Positions 45,142 to 58,713 of a DNA stretch of 64,000 nt are shown here, piece by piece. Location: positions 1-64,000 of IMG/VR virus record IMGVR_UViG_3300033153_009093. One strand, given 5' to 3'. This stretch comes from a virus. Under the pieces are notes generated by a model. The model ran no database searches. It saw nothing but the letters and a program-made list of their open reading frames with translations, and was not told where the DNA came from. The stretch's first letter is position 1. Each line of letters opens with the position of its first letter. A program made the translations under genes and the position numbers.

Positions 45142-45173
45142 TAATGTCAAGATTATAAAATATCTTGACATTA
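45142..45173. terminator. Hairpin terminator
   Basis: TAATGTCAAGAT (45142-45153) pairs with ATCTTGACATTA (45162-45173), 12 bp with an 8-base loop. The right arm contains the -35 box of the next promoter. Confidence 0.7.
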
Positions 45174-45193
45174 AATTAATCATATGATAAAAT
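45165..45193 (+). promoter_or_regulatory. Sigma70-type promoter
   Basis: TTGACA 45165-45170, 17 bp, TAAAAT 45188-45193. It overlaps a terminator arm, so readthrough from the previous gene and initiation here could interfere. It supports placing the next start at 45220. Confidence 0.65.
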
Positions 45194-45219
45194 TATTAAT
45201 AACCAATCAAGGATATATT

Positions 45220-45645
45220 ATGAGAATAAATAATAATAAAAATTTATATATGAAAACTGATAACATTAATAAGTGTTATATAGGATTTCATGAGAACAAT
45301 GAAACAACTAATGATATAATATTACATAATAATATACTAAGTTTATATATAAATTATATAAAAAATAAAAAATTATTATCATTAAAATATTTTAAAATAT
45401 TATTACCATTATATTATAAATTTACATTTAATAAAACTATAATTTATAAAAATATAAATTATGATATTACATTAAAAGAAAATTTAATTACTCTATTAAA
45501 TGATTATTCAGTTATTCAATTATATAAAATTATGTTATATTATATTAACGATGATGATATAGATATTAAACAATTAACGGCAATGTTTTATTCAACTTTG
45601 TATTACATTAATAAGGAGATAAGTACAGATAATGGAATTAACTAA
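45220..45645 (+). CDS. Hypothetical protein upstream of helicase
   Basis: A 141-residue Leu/Tyr/Lys-rich helical protein. The start at 45220 (CAAGGATATATT ribosome site) is preferred to the in-frame ATG at 45184, which lies inside the promoter. It overlaps the helicase start by 14 bases. No Trp, function unknown. Confidence 0.6.
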   Translation: MRINNNKNLYMKTDNINKCYIGFHENNETTNDIILHNNILSLYINYIKNKKLLSLKYFKILLPLYYKFTFNKTIIYKNINYDITLKENLITLLNDYSVIQLYKIMLYYINDDDIDIKQLTAMFYSTLYYINKEISTDNGIN

Positions 45646-47173
45646 AAATCAAAAAGGTATTATTGAAAGCGCGAAGGAAAATGGATTTATTAAAATTAAT
45701 GCATTCGCTGGAACAGGAAAAACTACAGTATTAGAATATTTAACAAAGACTTACAGTAATCAAAAATTTTTATATTTAGTATTCAATAAAAATATGGCAA
45801 ATGAAGCTAAAAAGAAATTTCCAGATAATACTCATGTTTATACTATAAATGGTTTAGCTTATAGATTCTCTCGATATGAACTTAATTTCGTAACTGTAAA
45901 AAATGGATATAGAGTTATTGAAATAAAAAATTATCTTAATATTACAAAATATGACATTGCATTAATAACAATAAATATATTTAATTCATTTTGTAATTCT
46001 GCTTTCAAAGATATAAATAAAAAAGTTGTATTGGATCTTATCAATACTAATGATGAAATGAAATTAGTATTCGCAAGAAATAAACAACATATCGATGATA
46101 TAGTTAAACATATTTTAACTATATGGAATAATATGTTTAATTCGGAATTAGAAATAACTCATAATTTTTATTTAAAATATTTTCATATTAATATTGATAG
46201 AATGAAAGATTTTATAAATTATGATTTTATTCTATTAGATGAAGCGCAGGATACTAATGATATTACATTGGATATATTTAATAATTTAAATGGTAAAAAA
46301 GTTTTAGTCGGAGACAAGCATCAAGCTATTTATGGCTGGCGGGGAGCTGTCAATGCTATGACAAAACTAAATGATAGTAATGTTAGAGAGTTATATCTTA
46401 CAGAAACTTTTAGATTTAATAATAATATAGCAACCAAAGCAAATTTTTTACTTAACGACTTATTAGGCGAAAACAAAAAAATTATTTCATATTACCCTGA
46501 TAAAGATAATCAAATAAAATCAAGATGTTGTATAACTAGAACTAATGCCGGTGTCATTAAGGTATTCAGTAAAAATTATAATAAAGGTAAAATAATAAAA
46601 ACTATTAGAAATCCTGACGATATATTTAAATTGCCATTATCTTTATATTATTTTTTAAAAAATAAAACTAAATATAGAAATGAAATAAAAGTAAAATGGC
46701 TTTATAATTTTAGATCAAGAGATGATATAAAAAAATATGCTCAAAGTATTAATGATATTGAACTTTTAACTTCTTTAAGTATTGTAGAAGAATTTTGGGA
46801 AGATTTAATTGATATTTATAAAAATGCAAAAGCATTTAGAAGAAAACGAAAAGTGGATTTATTTATCACAACAGCGCATACGTGTAAAGGTTTAGAATGG
46901 GATCATGTGACAATTTATAATGACTTTCCTAATATATTACAAAAAATATCAACTGTGACCGAAGATATAGATCATTTCAAAATGATAATATCAAATTTAA
47001 ATGATAATAGAAATAGTTTTGCTATTCAAAAAATAATTGAAGAAATAAATTTATATTATGTAGCAGTAACAAGAGCTATATATAAATTAGAAACGGATAT
47101 AACAAATTCTGATTTATTTAATCTTAGCAAAGAAACGATAAATAATTTATTAAAAGAATATCAGGATAACTAA
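45632..47173 (+). CDS. SF1 (UvrD/Rep-type) DNA helicase
   Basis: A 513-residue helicase with Walker A AFAGTGKTT (residues about 25-33), motif Ia FNKNMANEA, motif II LLDEAQDTND, motif III VGDKHQAIYGWRG, motif IV-like TETFRFN, motif V ITTAHTCKGLEWD and motif VI YYVAVTRA. It would translocate on ssDNA in replication or recombination. It is shorter than cellular UvrD (~720), as is usual for phage versions. Five TGG, no TAG. Followed by a palindromic terminator. Confidence 0.92.
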   Translation: MELTKNQKGIIESAKENGFIKINAFAGTGKTTVLEYLTKTYSNQKFLYLVFNKNMANEAKKKFPDNTHVYTINGLAYRFSRYELNFVTVKNGYRVIEIKNYLNITKYDIALITINIFNSFCNSAFKDINKKVVLDLINTNDEMKLVFARNKQHIDDIVKHILTIWNNMFNSELEITHNFYLKYFHINIDRMKDFINYDFILLDEAQDTNDITLDIFNNLNGKKVLVGDKHQAIYGWRGAVNAMTKLNDSNVRELYLTETFRFNNNIATKANFLLNDLLGENKKIISYYPDKDNQIKSRCCITRTNAGVIKVFSKNYNKGKIIKTIRNPDDIFKLPLSLYYFLKNKTKYRNEIKVKWLYNFRSRDDIKKYAQSINDIELLTSLSIVEEFWEDLIDIYKNAKAFRRKRKVDLFITTAHTCKGLEWDHVTIYNDFPNILQKISTVTEDIDHFKMIISNLNDNRNSFAIQKIIEEINLYYVAVTRAIYKLETDITNSDLFNLSKETINNLLKEYQDN

Positions 47174-47180
47174 AAAAGTA

Positions 47181-47218
47181 ATTAGAAAGGGATTATTATA
47201 TAATAATCCCTTTCTAAT
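47181..47218. terminator. 38-nt perfect palindrome, bidirectional terminator
   Basis: Nineteen-base arms without loop (ATTAGAAAGGGATTATTAT and complement) between the convergent helicase and the 816-residue tail-type gene. Confidence 0.85.
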
Positions 47219-49668
47219 TATACTAAATTATGTAAATAATTTAACTTAGTAGTTTTATTTTTCATAATAAATCTTTTTATTTTATAATATTCATTTATCA
47301 TATTAATATCAAAATTTAAAATATTTGTAGAAAATGAAAATTTTGTCTCATATTCATCTTTATATAAAATAATATCTTTAGGATAATTATTTAAATAATC
47401 TGTTTTTTGTGTTAATATAACAATAACTTCTTTTTCTTTCGTCATGTTATTTTCTAATACCTTTATAGAATTAAACCATTCTATATTAATATAATCATAA
47501 GATATAACAGGTTCATATTTATCATCTAATAATTTCTAATTATTTTCCGCGATAATATTATCAGAATCAACCGAAGATATTGTAATAAACTTATCATCAA
47601 TCTTTATAGTTTCTCCGATATTGCTATAATAATTTACTGAATCATTATAATTTAAATAATAATTATTACTATTTAAATCAATCATAGATTTATTATTTTT
47701 ATTATATATACATGAATCTTCATTAAGCTCTATAAATAAAAATGTTTTATCATCTGATAAATGAATATTTTTATAAGGAACTTGAACATCTTCTATTAAG
47801 TTTTCATTATATTTACTCCGAAGAGAATCAACTATAATTTTATAATTATAAATTATTTTATAATTATCCTCTGCAATTTTATCAACTCCTATTCTTGTTA
47901 AATGTACTGAATTATTTTTGGTTGATTTTATGGGATAATATTTCAATCCTGAAATCGAAGTAACGTAATTCAAATTTCCTTGATAAAATATTTTATCATT
48001 TTTTAAATCAATAAATAATGTAAATATTTTATCATTTTTTAATAATTCTATATACTATAATTTATCGCCATAATATACAGCATCATTAACGGTTGTATCT
48101 GTAATATTTATAGGTATATTGATTTCGTTTAATATAGAATAATTTGTACCATCATTGCAGTATAGTTCAACAAAAAGAGTAGTATTATATAATGAATCTG
48201 TTGCATCAGTATTAATAAATTGAACCAAACTATATAAATTATCATTTATTTTATTATACTATCCATGTTCTGAAAATACATGGTCATATACAACTATATC
48301 AGTATATCCAATATCATTATAATTTATTTCCTTTGCTATTGAAATTTCTTTATCTTTAAATAGTTTATTATGATCTAATAAATCATAATATTTTTTATAT
48401 ACTTGTTTTACGTTCAATATATCAAAAGTATCATTATCAACATTTAAATATTTATCAAACATTATACAATTCTAATCACTATTATCTTGTATAATCTCTG
48501 CTATTTTCATATTTATCAAAGGGATATCAGTATCATTATCAAAATATTCCATTTCGATTTCGGTTCCAATAGTACAGTTATTATTATGATACTATAATTC
48601 ATAATATACTTTTGATATATCAAAAGATGCTAATAAATATAAATTAAGATTAACCTATTCAATATTTCCTATAATTACATTTTTAAATAATGTTGTAGTA
48701 TCATAATATATATTACATCTTAAATTTGCTGTAGTGTCTGAAGTAGTAAACAATAAATCTTTTAATACTTTATAATTCTATAATGTATGTTTATTTTTAT
48801 ATGATAATGTAAAATTCTAATTATTTAATTCTATATTATCATATTCATCGAATAATCCTATATTGGCAGTATTATCAATGTCATTTTCGTTAACAGTTAA
48901 TTCTATATTATTATCATTTTCGTTATATACTATCGGATATAACGTATTATTTGATATAGGAACATTGTCAGGCACTTTAAAAATTAAAGAATTTATTTCA
49001 TATTGATCATCAATTATTTCATTATAATTTGCTTTGTAATTAAAATCATTTTCTTGACCATTGTAAATAATAGAAAACTTTTTACCATGCGTAAATAAAT
49101 TTTTATACTTGTTTATATTTTCTACAACAGGAGGCGTACCGCCATCATTAAATGTTAAATAAAATATATTACTTGTGAACTAATTAGATCCATAATATTG
49201 TCTAATTGTTATAAAATATTCTCCCGGTGAAGAAAAATATTGAACGTTATAATTGTTATATGTATTAGTTCCGTATATTGTATCTGATGCGATATATGAA
49301 CCCGGTTGCCCTCCTGATGAATAATGCTAATAAAATTTCAAATTATAATTCGATGAACTTTGTGAAGGTTTAGTTATACTAACATATCCAGGACTGGATA
49401 TTTCGAATTTATACGTTCTATATGTATATGATGTAGAAGGATTATACGGAGGCGTACAAGCTATGGATGGGTCATTTAGATCAATAGTGTATGGTTGATT
49501 GTTAAATATTTGAGAGTAGCAAGGAATAGAATTGTCTAATTGTTTAATAACTTTTATATCGTTTGACATATTATCCAAATATTGTTTAGTTGGACAATTA
49601 ATTTTAAAATAATTTTTATATTCTGAAGTAGTATCACTAATATTTTTTATATAAAATAGACTATTCAT
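47218..49668 (-). CDS. Large recoded tail-type protein (ten TAG)
   Basis: An 816-residue protein joined across ten in-frame TAGs, all in one frame from ATG 49666-49668 to TAA 47218-47220. Contexts include YGSN-TAG-FTSN, SEHG-TAG-YNK and GDKL-TAG-YIEL. One TGG (NIEWFNS). The N-terminal third has repeated beta segments (ISSPGYVSIT, SSPGEYFITI). Asn/Asp/Tyr/Ser/Thr-rich composition fits a fibre or baseplate protein. Its start overlaps the upstream gene's stop by one base. Confidence 0.62.
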
Positions 49669-50939
49669 TAATCATTCCTTATTTCTATTGATTTCGTTAC
49701 CTATTTATATTGTAATGGATAAATAGAATTTACGAATTTTAAATTGACATTACAATATTTATTTATTGCATACTTTTCATTGTCTGTAAAAAATATATCT
49801 TTAGTATCAAATAATAAAAGATGTGACTGAATATTTAATATTTTTATATTTATTTTATTTATTAAAGCAGAGGTGTCATATAAGTTTCCTAAATACTAAT
49901 AACTATCAACTGGAATATTATTATTAATAAATAATAATTCTAATTGTGATAAATATAATTTTTCAACATTGCCATATAAACCAACATTCAAATTTACATA
50001 GGGATTAATATCATTTTCTTCTATTTGAGAATTTAAAAAGCTTACATGAATTTTACAAGTTTGATCTTTTGTTAAATAAAAATACTCTTCTGTAGAAAAC
50101 ATATCTCCATTATCTGAACCTATATCGTAACTAGGCAAATCTTTATCTGGATATACAACAACTCTGGAAGAATTTCCCGCCTATGCATTTTCTTCGGTCA
50201 ATTCATCATTTTCATAATCTATATATTCTCCTAATTTTAACTTATACTATCCAGTGAAATTAGGAGTAAATTCTAAAGCTCTATATTTATATGATGATCC
50301 AAAAACTGGGCATACACTCCCAGCTTTATTAAAAGAAAAATCTAATATTAAAACATTTTCTCCTACTAAAGGTTTTTCTAATTGCGGCAACTGTAAAGTT
50401 TGTTCAATAAAAGAACTCTAGGTCTATTCAAATATATTAGATAATTTATTTATATCATTATCAAAAACTATATCAGGTTTTAAATATGATAATGTTATTA
50501 AATTCATAGCATTTTCGGCTATTAAAACGGAATCTACAAATTTTTTATTGATATTTAAAAAATTTTCCGTTAATAATTTATCTTTCTAAGTTGAATTATT
50601 AACCATATTTTTAATATAAGAAAGATCAATTATTCTATTTTCTCTTATAAATGTCGTATTATAATTATTTTTAATATCTAATTCAACTATAATATCATTT
50701 AAATTGTCAAAATTTCCAATAATACTATTATTTATTTTAACATTTGTAGAATCAGAATATAAATAATTAGGATAACAATTGTTAAATAAATAAGATGTAT
50801 CGGAATAGGATATATCTTTTTTATTTTTTATTTTATCAATAAAAATTAAATTAGTGGTAAATTTATCACTAATTTTTAAAGATTCGTATTCTTTTATTCT
50901 ATATTTTTTTATTGAATAATCTAATGTTATATCTTCCAT
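49668..50939 (-). CDS. Large recoded tail-type protein (seven TAG)
   Basis: A 423-residue protein from ATG 50937-50939 to TAA 49668-49670 with about seven TAGs (for example IFE-TAG-T-TAG-SSF, FTG-TAG-YKLKLGEY, QYK-TAG-VTK) and no TGG that I found. Beta-rich, acidic. It diverges from the giant plus-strand tail genes starting at 51012. Likely virion structural. Confidence 0.6.
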
Positions 50940-51011
50940 AGTTTACCGTAATACTAGATTTCTAAATTAATTTATTAAATTAATTTAAAAATATAAATTA
51001 GGTTGCTATAA

Positions 51012-54000
51012 ATGATACCACATTTATCAAAACTAACCAATATAAATGATCTTAATAATTTTGAACAATTATTTTCTTTCAAAAAATCAACGCAATTATT
51101 TATTATACCAAAAGTATATGATGAAAATAATCCTTATAAAAATGAATATAATGACGAATATTAGTTACTAATTTAGTGCGAATTGATAACTAGTGATACT
51201 GATTATTATAATTTTTTAAATAACTTTTTAACTGACACTGCAATATCTAATAAAGATTCTAACAATTTAGCATTATTTTCTATAGAAAATGATACTCTTA
51301 ATTTTGTAGATATGCATGTTTTAGAAACTGACAATAGAGCTAACTTTTCTATAAATTTAAAAACTGCACAAGATTTAATTATTGATGATATTAATGTTAT
51401 TGGTATATATTATACTCAACCAACATTTGTAACAATAAACGATGATATTATAAATAAAAATTATGGTGATATATTTACAGTATCAGTAAAACAATTAAGT
51501 TACGATGATTATAATAATAAATATACTAATCATTATATGTTTCCAGATTCTTAGGATGATTCTGAAGCGTCTAATCCTACAAATTTTGTATTGCCCCGTG
51601 ATATCAGTGATGATTATTATAAAGGTTCATATAATACAAGAACCACTTTACCAGATGAAAAATCCTAGTTAAGTTATAGCTCTGATAATTTTAATACTAA
51701 AGATAGAATAAAACAATATAGAACAGAGTACTTTGACCATGTAATACCTGATATAAATAATGATCAAAATATTGCAATAGCCTATAAAACAATTCCTATA
51801 GCACCTTATATGAATATAGATATTTATATAAACGGTATTTTGAATGAGTATAAATTAAATAATATAACATCTATTCAGTAGATAGATAATAAAATTTTTC
51901 AAATCGTTAAAGATGGTATACTATATAAATGTAATATGCATTGGGAATCTGGTACATTTTACAATTTAATCGAATTAGAAAACTTAAATATTTATTTAAA
52001 TGGCTTATTAAAATATCACAATAATATAATAAAATACGGCAGTAATATAATAAGCGAAAAATAGTCTTTTGGATATGGCAATAGTACTTATGATGATTGT
52101 AACATTTATATAAATGATCAAGAATTTTCTGAAAGTAATTCGGTATAGGGTACTGGATCTTATTATATAACACATAGTAATATTTATAAATTTGGAATGG
52201 ATATGATACAGCCTGTATTATACGAATTTAAAAATTTTATTATATTTCCTCGAAAACGATCAATATTACCTATAAATATAAAAGATTCTTATTAGAAAAA
52301 AACAGTATATAATGAAAATGATTCAGTTTATGTTGCTAATAGAGAAGAGGATTCTATTATTAAAATAAACAATTTTAATAATATTAAACTATTAGAAAAT
52401 GATGCCAAACTAATATCTGAATCAGGAACTAATGCTTTTTATAAAATGAAATCCAATTTAGCATTTGAACAATTATCCGATGATATTTCTTTAATAACAA
52501 TATATAATAATATCGGAGATGTAAACGGTGCGTTTAAAAATGCAAATGAAGATTCAACTAACAATATATTTTTAAAAATTGATGATTATGATTATGATTT
52601 AACAACAGAAAATATAACCTTAGAGTTAAATATAGATTATTCTGAAATAAAACAATTTTTACAAAATGATAAATTTATTAAATTATTAAATAATAATAAT
52701 AGTTATTATTTAAAATAGAATAATTATCTTTTTAATTCGATAACGGAATTAAAAAATAATTTTATGGATATTCTAAATAATAATTTTAATTTGGATGAGA
52801 TAAATTTGTCAACATAGACAACAGAAAATAGTAATTATATAGATAATATCATAGGTATTCAAGATACTATAGATTCTGATATATTTGCTATTAGCAATAA
52901 TACTGAACAACTTAAATTAGGTTATAATTTTATAGAGTTAAATTCATCTTTAAATTCTATAACGAATTTAACTAATCATAAATCAGAATTTAAAATTGAT
53001 CAATTTATAACTTCAGATGGTACAATATATCAAGAAAATGAGATAAATTATAAACTATATAATATTAATACGGATATATCATTTAAATTAATAATTACTG
53101 CTGAAAAAGAATTAGCGGAAAATTATATCAATGATAAGATTATTAATATTGAATATACTATTGAAGATATTAATCAATGTGAGACATCATATATAGTAAA
53201 TAAAAATTTAGAAGATTTATCAAATATTACACATGATACGACTACTATAAATTTTATAAATGATAATACATCTATTACATTATCAAATATTGATAGCACT
53301 TCAATAACATTTGAAGAAAATATAAATTTAAATGAAGAAATCATTCTTAATAAAGATGAAACTTTAAATATCGATATAACTCTTTCTAATTTTAATTTAG
53401 ATAAAGATATTAATCATTATGATATATTTTCAAGTTATAAATATAATGATTTTATTGATATTCATATTAAAGATGATTATTATAATCATAATATTTACCA
53501 TTTGGATTTAATAGGAAAAACTTTTAACACTTATAAAGTTAATTTATCTAATGAATATAAATTTTATACATTTGGAAATTTACCAAAAAAATGCAAAACA
53601 TAGTTATCAACTTAGTATGATTATGATGAAAATAATACTATAAATGAATTTTATGGTAATTATAATAATGCAATTCTATATAATTTAATGGAACAAAATT
53701 CAGCGAAGTATTTTATAGAAAGATATATAGCAAATGAAGCGTTCACTGAACCCGATAGTAATAATACTCCTTGTGATGCATATTATATAAAACAAAATGA
53801 TACCGATTTAGGCACCCTTCCTACATCGCAATCAATTGATGTATAGCCGGTAGATAAAGAGGCTCATACATTGTTTATTAATGCCGCTGTAAATGATTTA
53901 ATAGATGGTGGTAATACTATGTATACAGATTATGAATAGCGATACTATTTAGCTAAATATGGCGTTAATTATGGTGCTATATTAAATGGAGTATCGTCCA

Positions 54001-54773
54001 CTGAATAGATTGTAGGTAATACTATAAAGCCTATAACATAGTAGGTTGATAACGATGCTCAGTTATTTGATAAAGATAACTGCAATGGTTATAATGTTTA
54101 TAATTATTATGATAATACGACCTCTAACAATTTATGTTTCACTTTTAATAAATATTCCGACTCTACTAATCAAATAGAATCATCTTACATTGATTCCACT
54201 AGTATAGATACAATAGAATATGAAAATAGAATAAATGAATACTTCAGTAATGGTTATCCTATTAATAAAAATTTTGATTACGGCAGTCCATTATTAAATG
54301 ATTATAAAAATAAAACTGGAGTAATATATTTTTGCGATTTTTCTTCTCGTTCAATACATCAATCATATGGTGGTACTTTATAGAATCATATTATTGATTT
54401 TGATTACGAACTTCATTCAAATGAAATAGAATTTTTGTCAAATAATTTAACAGATATATTAACTAAAATATATAATGAAAAAAGAAAAATGGGACAAATT
54501 GTAATAGATAATGATTTCAAATATAAATATATTGAATGCGGGTCGTATATTTATGATATCCCTCGATCCTCTATGAATATTAAATTAGAAAGAAAACATT
54601 CAACTATAACAGTGTATATAAATGATATTATTGTAGATGAAATACTTACTAATGATGATAAATCATACATTTCTAATATTATAAATTAGGGCAATATATA
54701 GGCCGGAAATAAGACTATTAATATGTATAAAACTATAAACATAGTAACAAAAAAATCAGGATTATGGTGTTAA
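51012..54773 (+). CDS. Giant recoded tail-type protein (about 20 TAG)
   Basis: A 1253-residue protein in one frame from ATG 51012 to TAA 54771-54773. Only two TGG (MHWESG, SGLWC). TAG contexts include DEY-TAG-LLI-TAG-CELIT, CKT-TAG-LST-TAG-YDY and ITNP-free stretches of DST-rich sequence. No catalytic motif; alternating beta-strand character and size fit a fibre or baseplate protein. First of five consecutive plus-strand recoded genes. Confidence 0.65.
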
Positions 54774-54774
54774 T

Positions 54775-55896
54775 ATGATAAAAAGGTCATTTTATGATTT
54801 TAAAAATCAATTTACAAATGAATCTATAGATAATGTAAAAGTGCCTTATAATGTTCTTTTAAAAAGTTTTAATACAGATGTAACCACATATGATGATATA
54901 TTAAATTATTTTGATATAGATATTTCTTCTGATGGTACTAATATATCTTGTGACATTACACAAAAGGAAGATACTAGTTATATATACCCTGAACCAATTA
55001 TTTATGATTTTTCAATACCTAATGAAATTGATTATATATATGATTAGTATCCGGCTTCAGATGATCCTCAATCTCATTAGATAGGGGTAAAATTACCTTC
55101 AGATAATACCTCTGTGTTAATAAATAAACCTTTTAAAGATACTACAATTACATTATCAGAGACAAGAAAGATGCACCCTACGCCATCTATCGAAATGTAG
55201 TATTCTTCATATAATGACCATTTAATATTACCTAAAGAAGAATTGGTATAGGATGAAAATTTTACAGAATTCGCAACTGATATTTATAAATTCGCAAATG
55301 ATACAACAAAAACTGAATATGCTCATAAATATGAATTATATTTATTTAATCCATCTACATTACTTTCATTAAATAAAAATTTTAAGTTTGGGTTTCATTT
55401 TGATTCTAGTTTATTAGGTGTAAAAAATACTAATGATTTTCAATGGAATCCTAATAAAAAATACTAGCCAAATAATACTAATGTCACAAATGATATAATT
55501 GGCAGTTATTATGATTATGATTCTAATTATAAACTAAATGGATAGTTATTAATAAATAGTGATATTACATCTTATATTGGTTCTTATAACTTAAACATAG
55601 ATACTACTGTAATTATAGATAGTGAAAATTATAAAATAAATAGAGCACATGTACCACCTATGAGATATTTAAGTATTGGGGATTTTGATACTGATGAACC
55701 TGAAAACTATTATCAACCAATTATTGCTTTTAATGATAAAAATAATTATAGACATGTTAAAATTGAACACGAAAATCATAGTCAATTTACCGAAACGACT
55801 GGTATAAATGCTATTTTAAATTCATTAAAGAATGAAACTCATAGTGAATTTTTAGTTGAATTTGATGGATATAATGAAGTAATAGAATTAAATTAA
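54775..55896 (+). CDS. Recoded tail-type protein (six TAG)
   Basis: A 373-residue protein starting one base after the previous stop. It contains IYD-TAG-YPASDD and QSH-TAG-IGVKL, a pairing that recurs as TS-TAG-YPENHSD-TAG-VGSDG in the gene at 62108. One TGG (FQWNPNKKY, itself followed by TAG). Beta-rich virion protein by context. Confidence 0.6.
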
Positions 55897-55924
55897 TTTT
55901 TAAATAAAGAAGGGTTATATATTC

Positions 55925-58711
55925 ATGTCAAATATAAACTATGATAAAGATATTTTAATTTATCCTATAACAAATAATTTATCAGATATAACTAATACTG
56001 ATATTACAACATCACATGCTATAAACGTTAATATTCTTAGTTTAGTTAATAGTACTGGAATAGCTATTTATAAAGATAATACTTAGGTATTTAAAGATTT
56101 CAATAATGAAATTGAAAACAAATAGATATTTAATGATAGCACAAATACTGACATGACAGTATATTCCTATAATATTTATAATATATTTATTGATGATACA
56201 GAAAATATTAAAGCATATTTATATAACAATAAACGAAAAAAGATCAGTGATATATTTGAAAAAAATATTAATATAGATTATAAAATAACAATAGATATTA
56301 CTGGAATAGATTTATCTGATCCGAAAAATTATGAATTGGATAGTACAATTGTATTGGATACAACTTCATAGATAGATAATACAGTAATAATAAAGCATGT
56401 ATCAGGTATGTATAATAGAAAATATCAAATGGATTCATATACTAATATATATGAGTTTACAACTTCTGATTCGACCAATTTAGTTTATAATTTGTATCAA
56501 GATTCAGATAATAGATTATTTGATTACAATAACAATCTTACTTTATATGTAACAGATTCGACAGGTAATCAAGTTTCAAATAAACTAGAAAAAAATTATT
56601 TAATAAAACATATAAACTGCGAAACTCCTTTAATGTCACCTATTGTGTCGGAATATATTAATTATAATACTTAGAATGCGAGTCCAACTAATTCGAATAC
56701 ATATGAAGGTGATTGGCATAGTTGTTGTGTATATACAAAATATATGAACTTAACAATTCAACCTTATGGTACTTTTCAAAAAAATCTTAAATATTTCGAT
56801 ATTTATAATAATTATAACTCAACCGGAGCAATAAATTTAACATATAATGTCCCTTTATTAATAACTTCATATTTATCGCAAGGTGATAATTGGGATGAAA
56901 ATGTAAGCGGTGAATTAGATACAACCGATACAATTATAGAACATGATATTCATCCTTCTAATATTTATAATAATCATAATCTCATAAACTATAGCGAAAA
57001 TTCTATATTTTTATAGTTTAAATAGAATGATAATATTACGTCATATAATTATGATGATAATATGCATTCTTTAAGAATTAGAAATAATAGAGAAGGAAAT
57101 TTAGATTTGGTATATTTTCCTAATGACTATAATAATACTCCTACTTATTTTGATGATCATACTGACACTGGCGCATATGGTGAGGAAAATATATCTGGGC
57201 CAGAGTAGTATACTACGTCCAATTTTATAGAATAGAGGAAATATAATTTACAGTATAATAACTGGGATAACATAAATGAAGAAGTTATAATTGATTCATC
57301 TTATGAATAGAAATATTCTGAGCAACAATATTATTAGTAGGAAAGTAGAATACCAATAATGTTACGAATTGAAACTAATCACAAGGTAAGATTTAAATTA
57401 GAAATGAATGGAGCGGAAGATTTTGATGATAGAATTAATAATTTAATAGATATTGTAATAAATCCTAATGAACCTTTCGAATTAAGACAATCAGAAGATT
57501 TTTATATTAATCCATATACTTATTATTTTGTAACTTTTTAGTTTGAATTATTAGATACCACTACTATAAGTTTAGAAACCGCTCAAGATATAGAATTTAA
57601 TGTGTAGTTAACTCCTATTAGAGATGATAGATTATATATAATAAAAGATGATATATCTTTTCAACACGGAGATGAAATAGAATAGTTTTCGTTACAAGGT
57701 GAAGTTCACCATGATCCAGAATATATATATAATATATCTAATATAAATAAAATGACAATGGATGATACTATAAAATGTAATGATCCTTATATAAAATTTG
57801 ATAAAGGTACTAATGATTTAAGTATTTTGATGACAGAATTTTCTTCAAATGATACAACTTCTAATGTATCATTAAATTTTAGAACTTATAACATTGATGC
57901 TACATCTATTCCTGATTTTACTAATGTAAACGATTTAAATATTGGTGATATTGTACATGTATATGGATATAATTTAAACGAAACTTATATAGTTGAAAGT
58001 TATATTGTCCCTGATAATACTAATATAACTCAAAGTGAAGTTTATAAAATTTCTTTTAAAACTGCAACAGGTGTATGTTCTACTCCGGTAGTTGTTAGAG
58101 ATGATGAATATGGAGAATAGACTATAACTTGCATTGGGGATTGTAGGCCGTCATATACGTATGTAACGAGCAATTATGCTGATGGTAATACAATGCACCA
58201 TATTACATACCAAGACGGTTTAAATGTCGCTCAAGGCGAACCAGTCGAAGTATTGACAGTTCATCCTAATACTAATAGAGGATGTAATGTATATATGGAT
58301 AACACAGAAGCAATAGTGTGCATGGCACCATATGCAATAAGATATGACACAGAACAAACCGGTGTATTTTTTGCATTTTCTTGTATAGGTGATGATTTAT
58401 CATATGCTTCATCTGAAGTTATAGAAAGTGAAAATTACCCTGATCAAAGTATGTGCCCTGTAGGTAATTTGTATTATTATTATGCAGGTAGAACATCGTA
58501 GAAATGGTATGAGCATAATTATGCGAGAGGAATAGGATCTTATAACGCAACAAGATATTATCGAAAAAATGAAGGCTCTTAGATAAATTCAGGGACAAGC
58601 TCTTATTCATATTTATCGGTAAGTTTAAATGATACAATTGAAGTTATGCAACAAGATACATATTCAAATTATGACCATTCATGGTCAATTAAAAAGAAAC
58701 GATAGGCGTAA
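55925..58711 (+). CDS. Giant recoded tail-type protein (about 18 TAG)
   Basis: A 928-residue protein, ATG 55925 to TAA 58709-58711. Five TGG, the most of the block. The last ~250 residues are unlike the rest: compact, with Gly and Cys (ITCIGDCRPSY, MCPVGNLYYYY), perhaps a receptor-binding tip. TAG contexts include TSR-free YFVTF-TAG-FELL, FNV-TAG-LTPIR and RTS-TAG-KWYEH. Confidence 0.62.
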
Positions 58712-58713
58712 TA

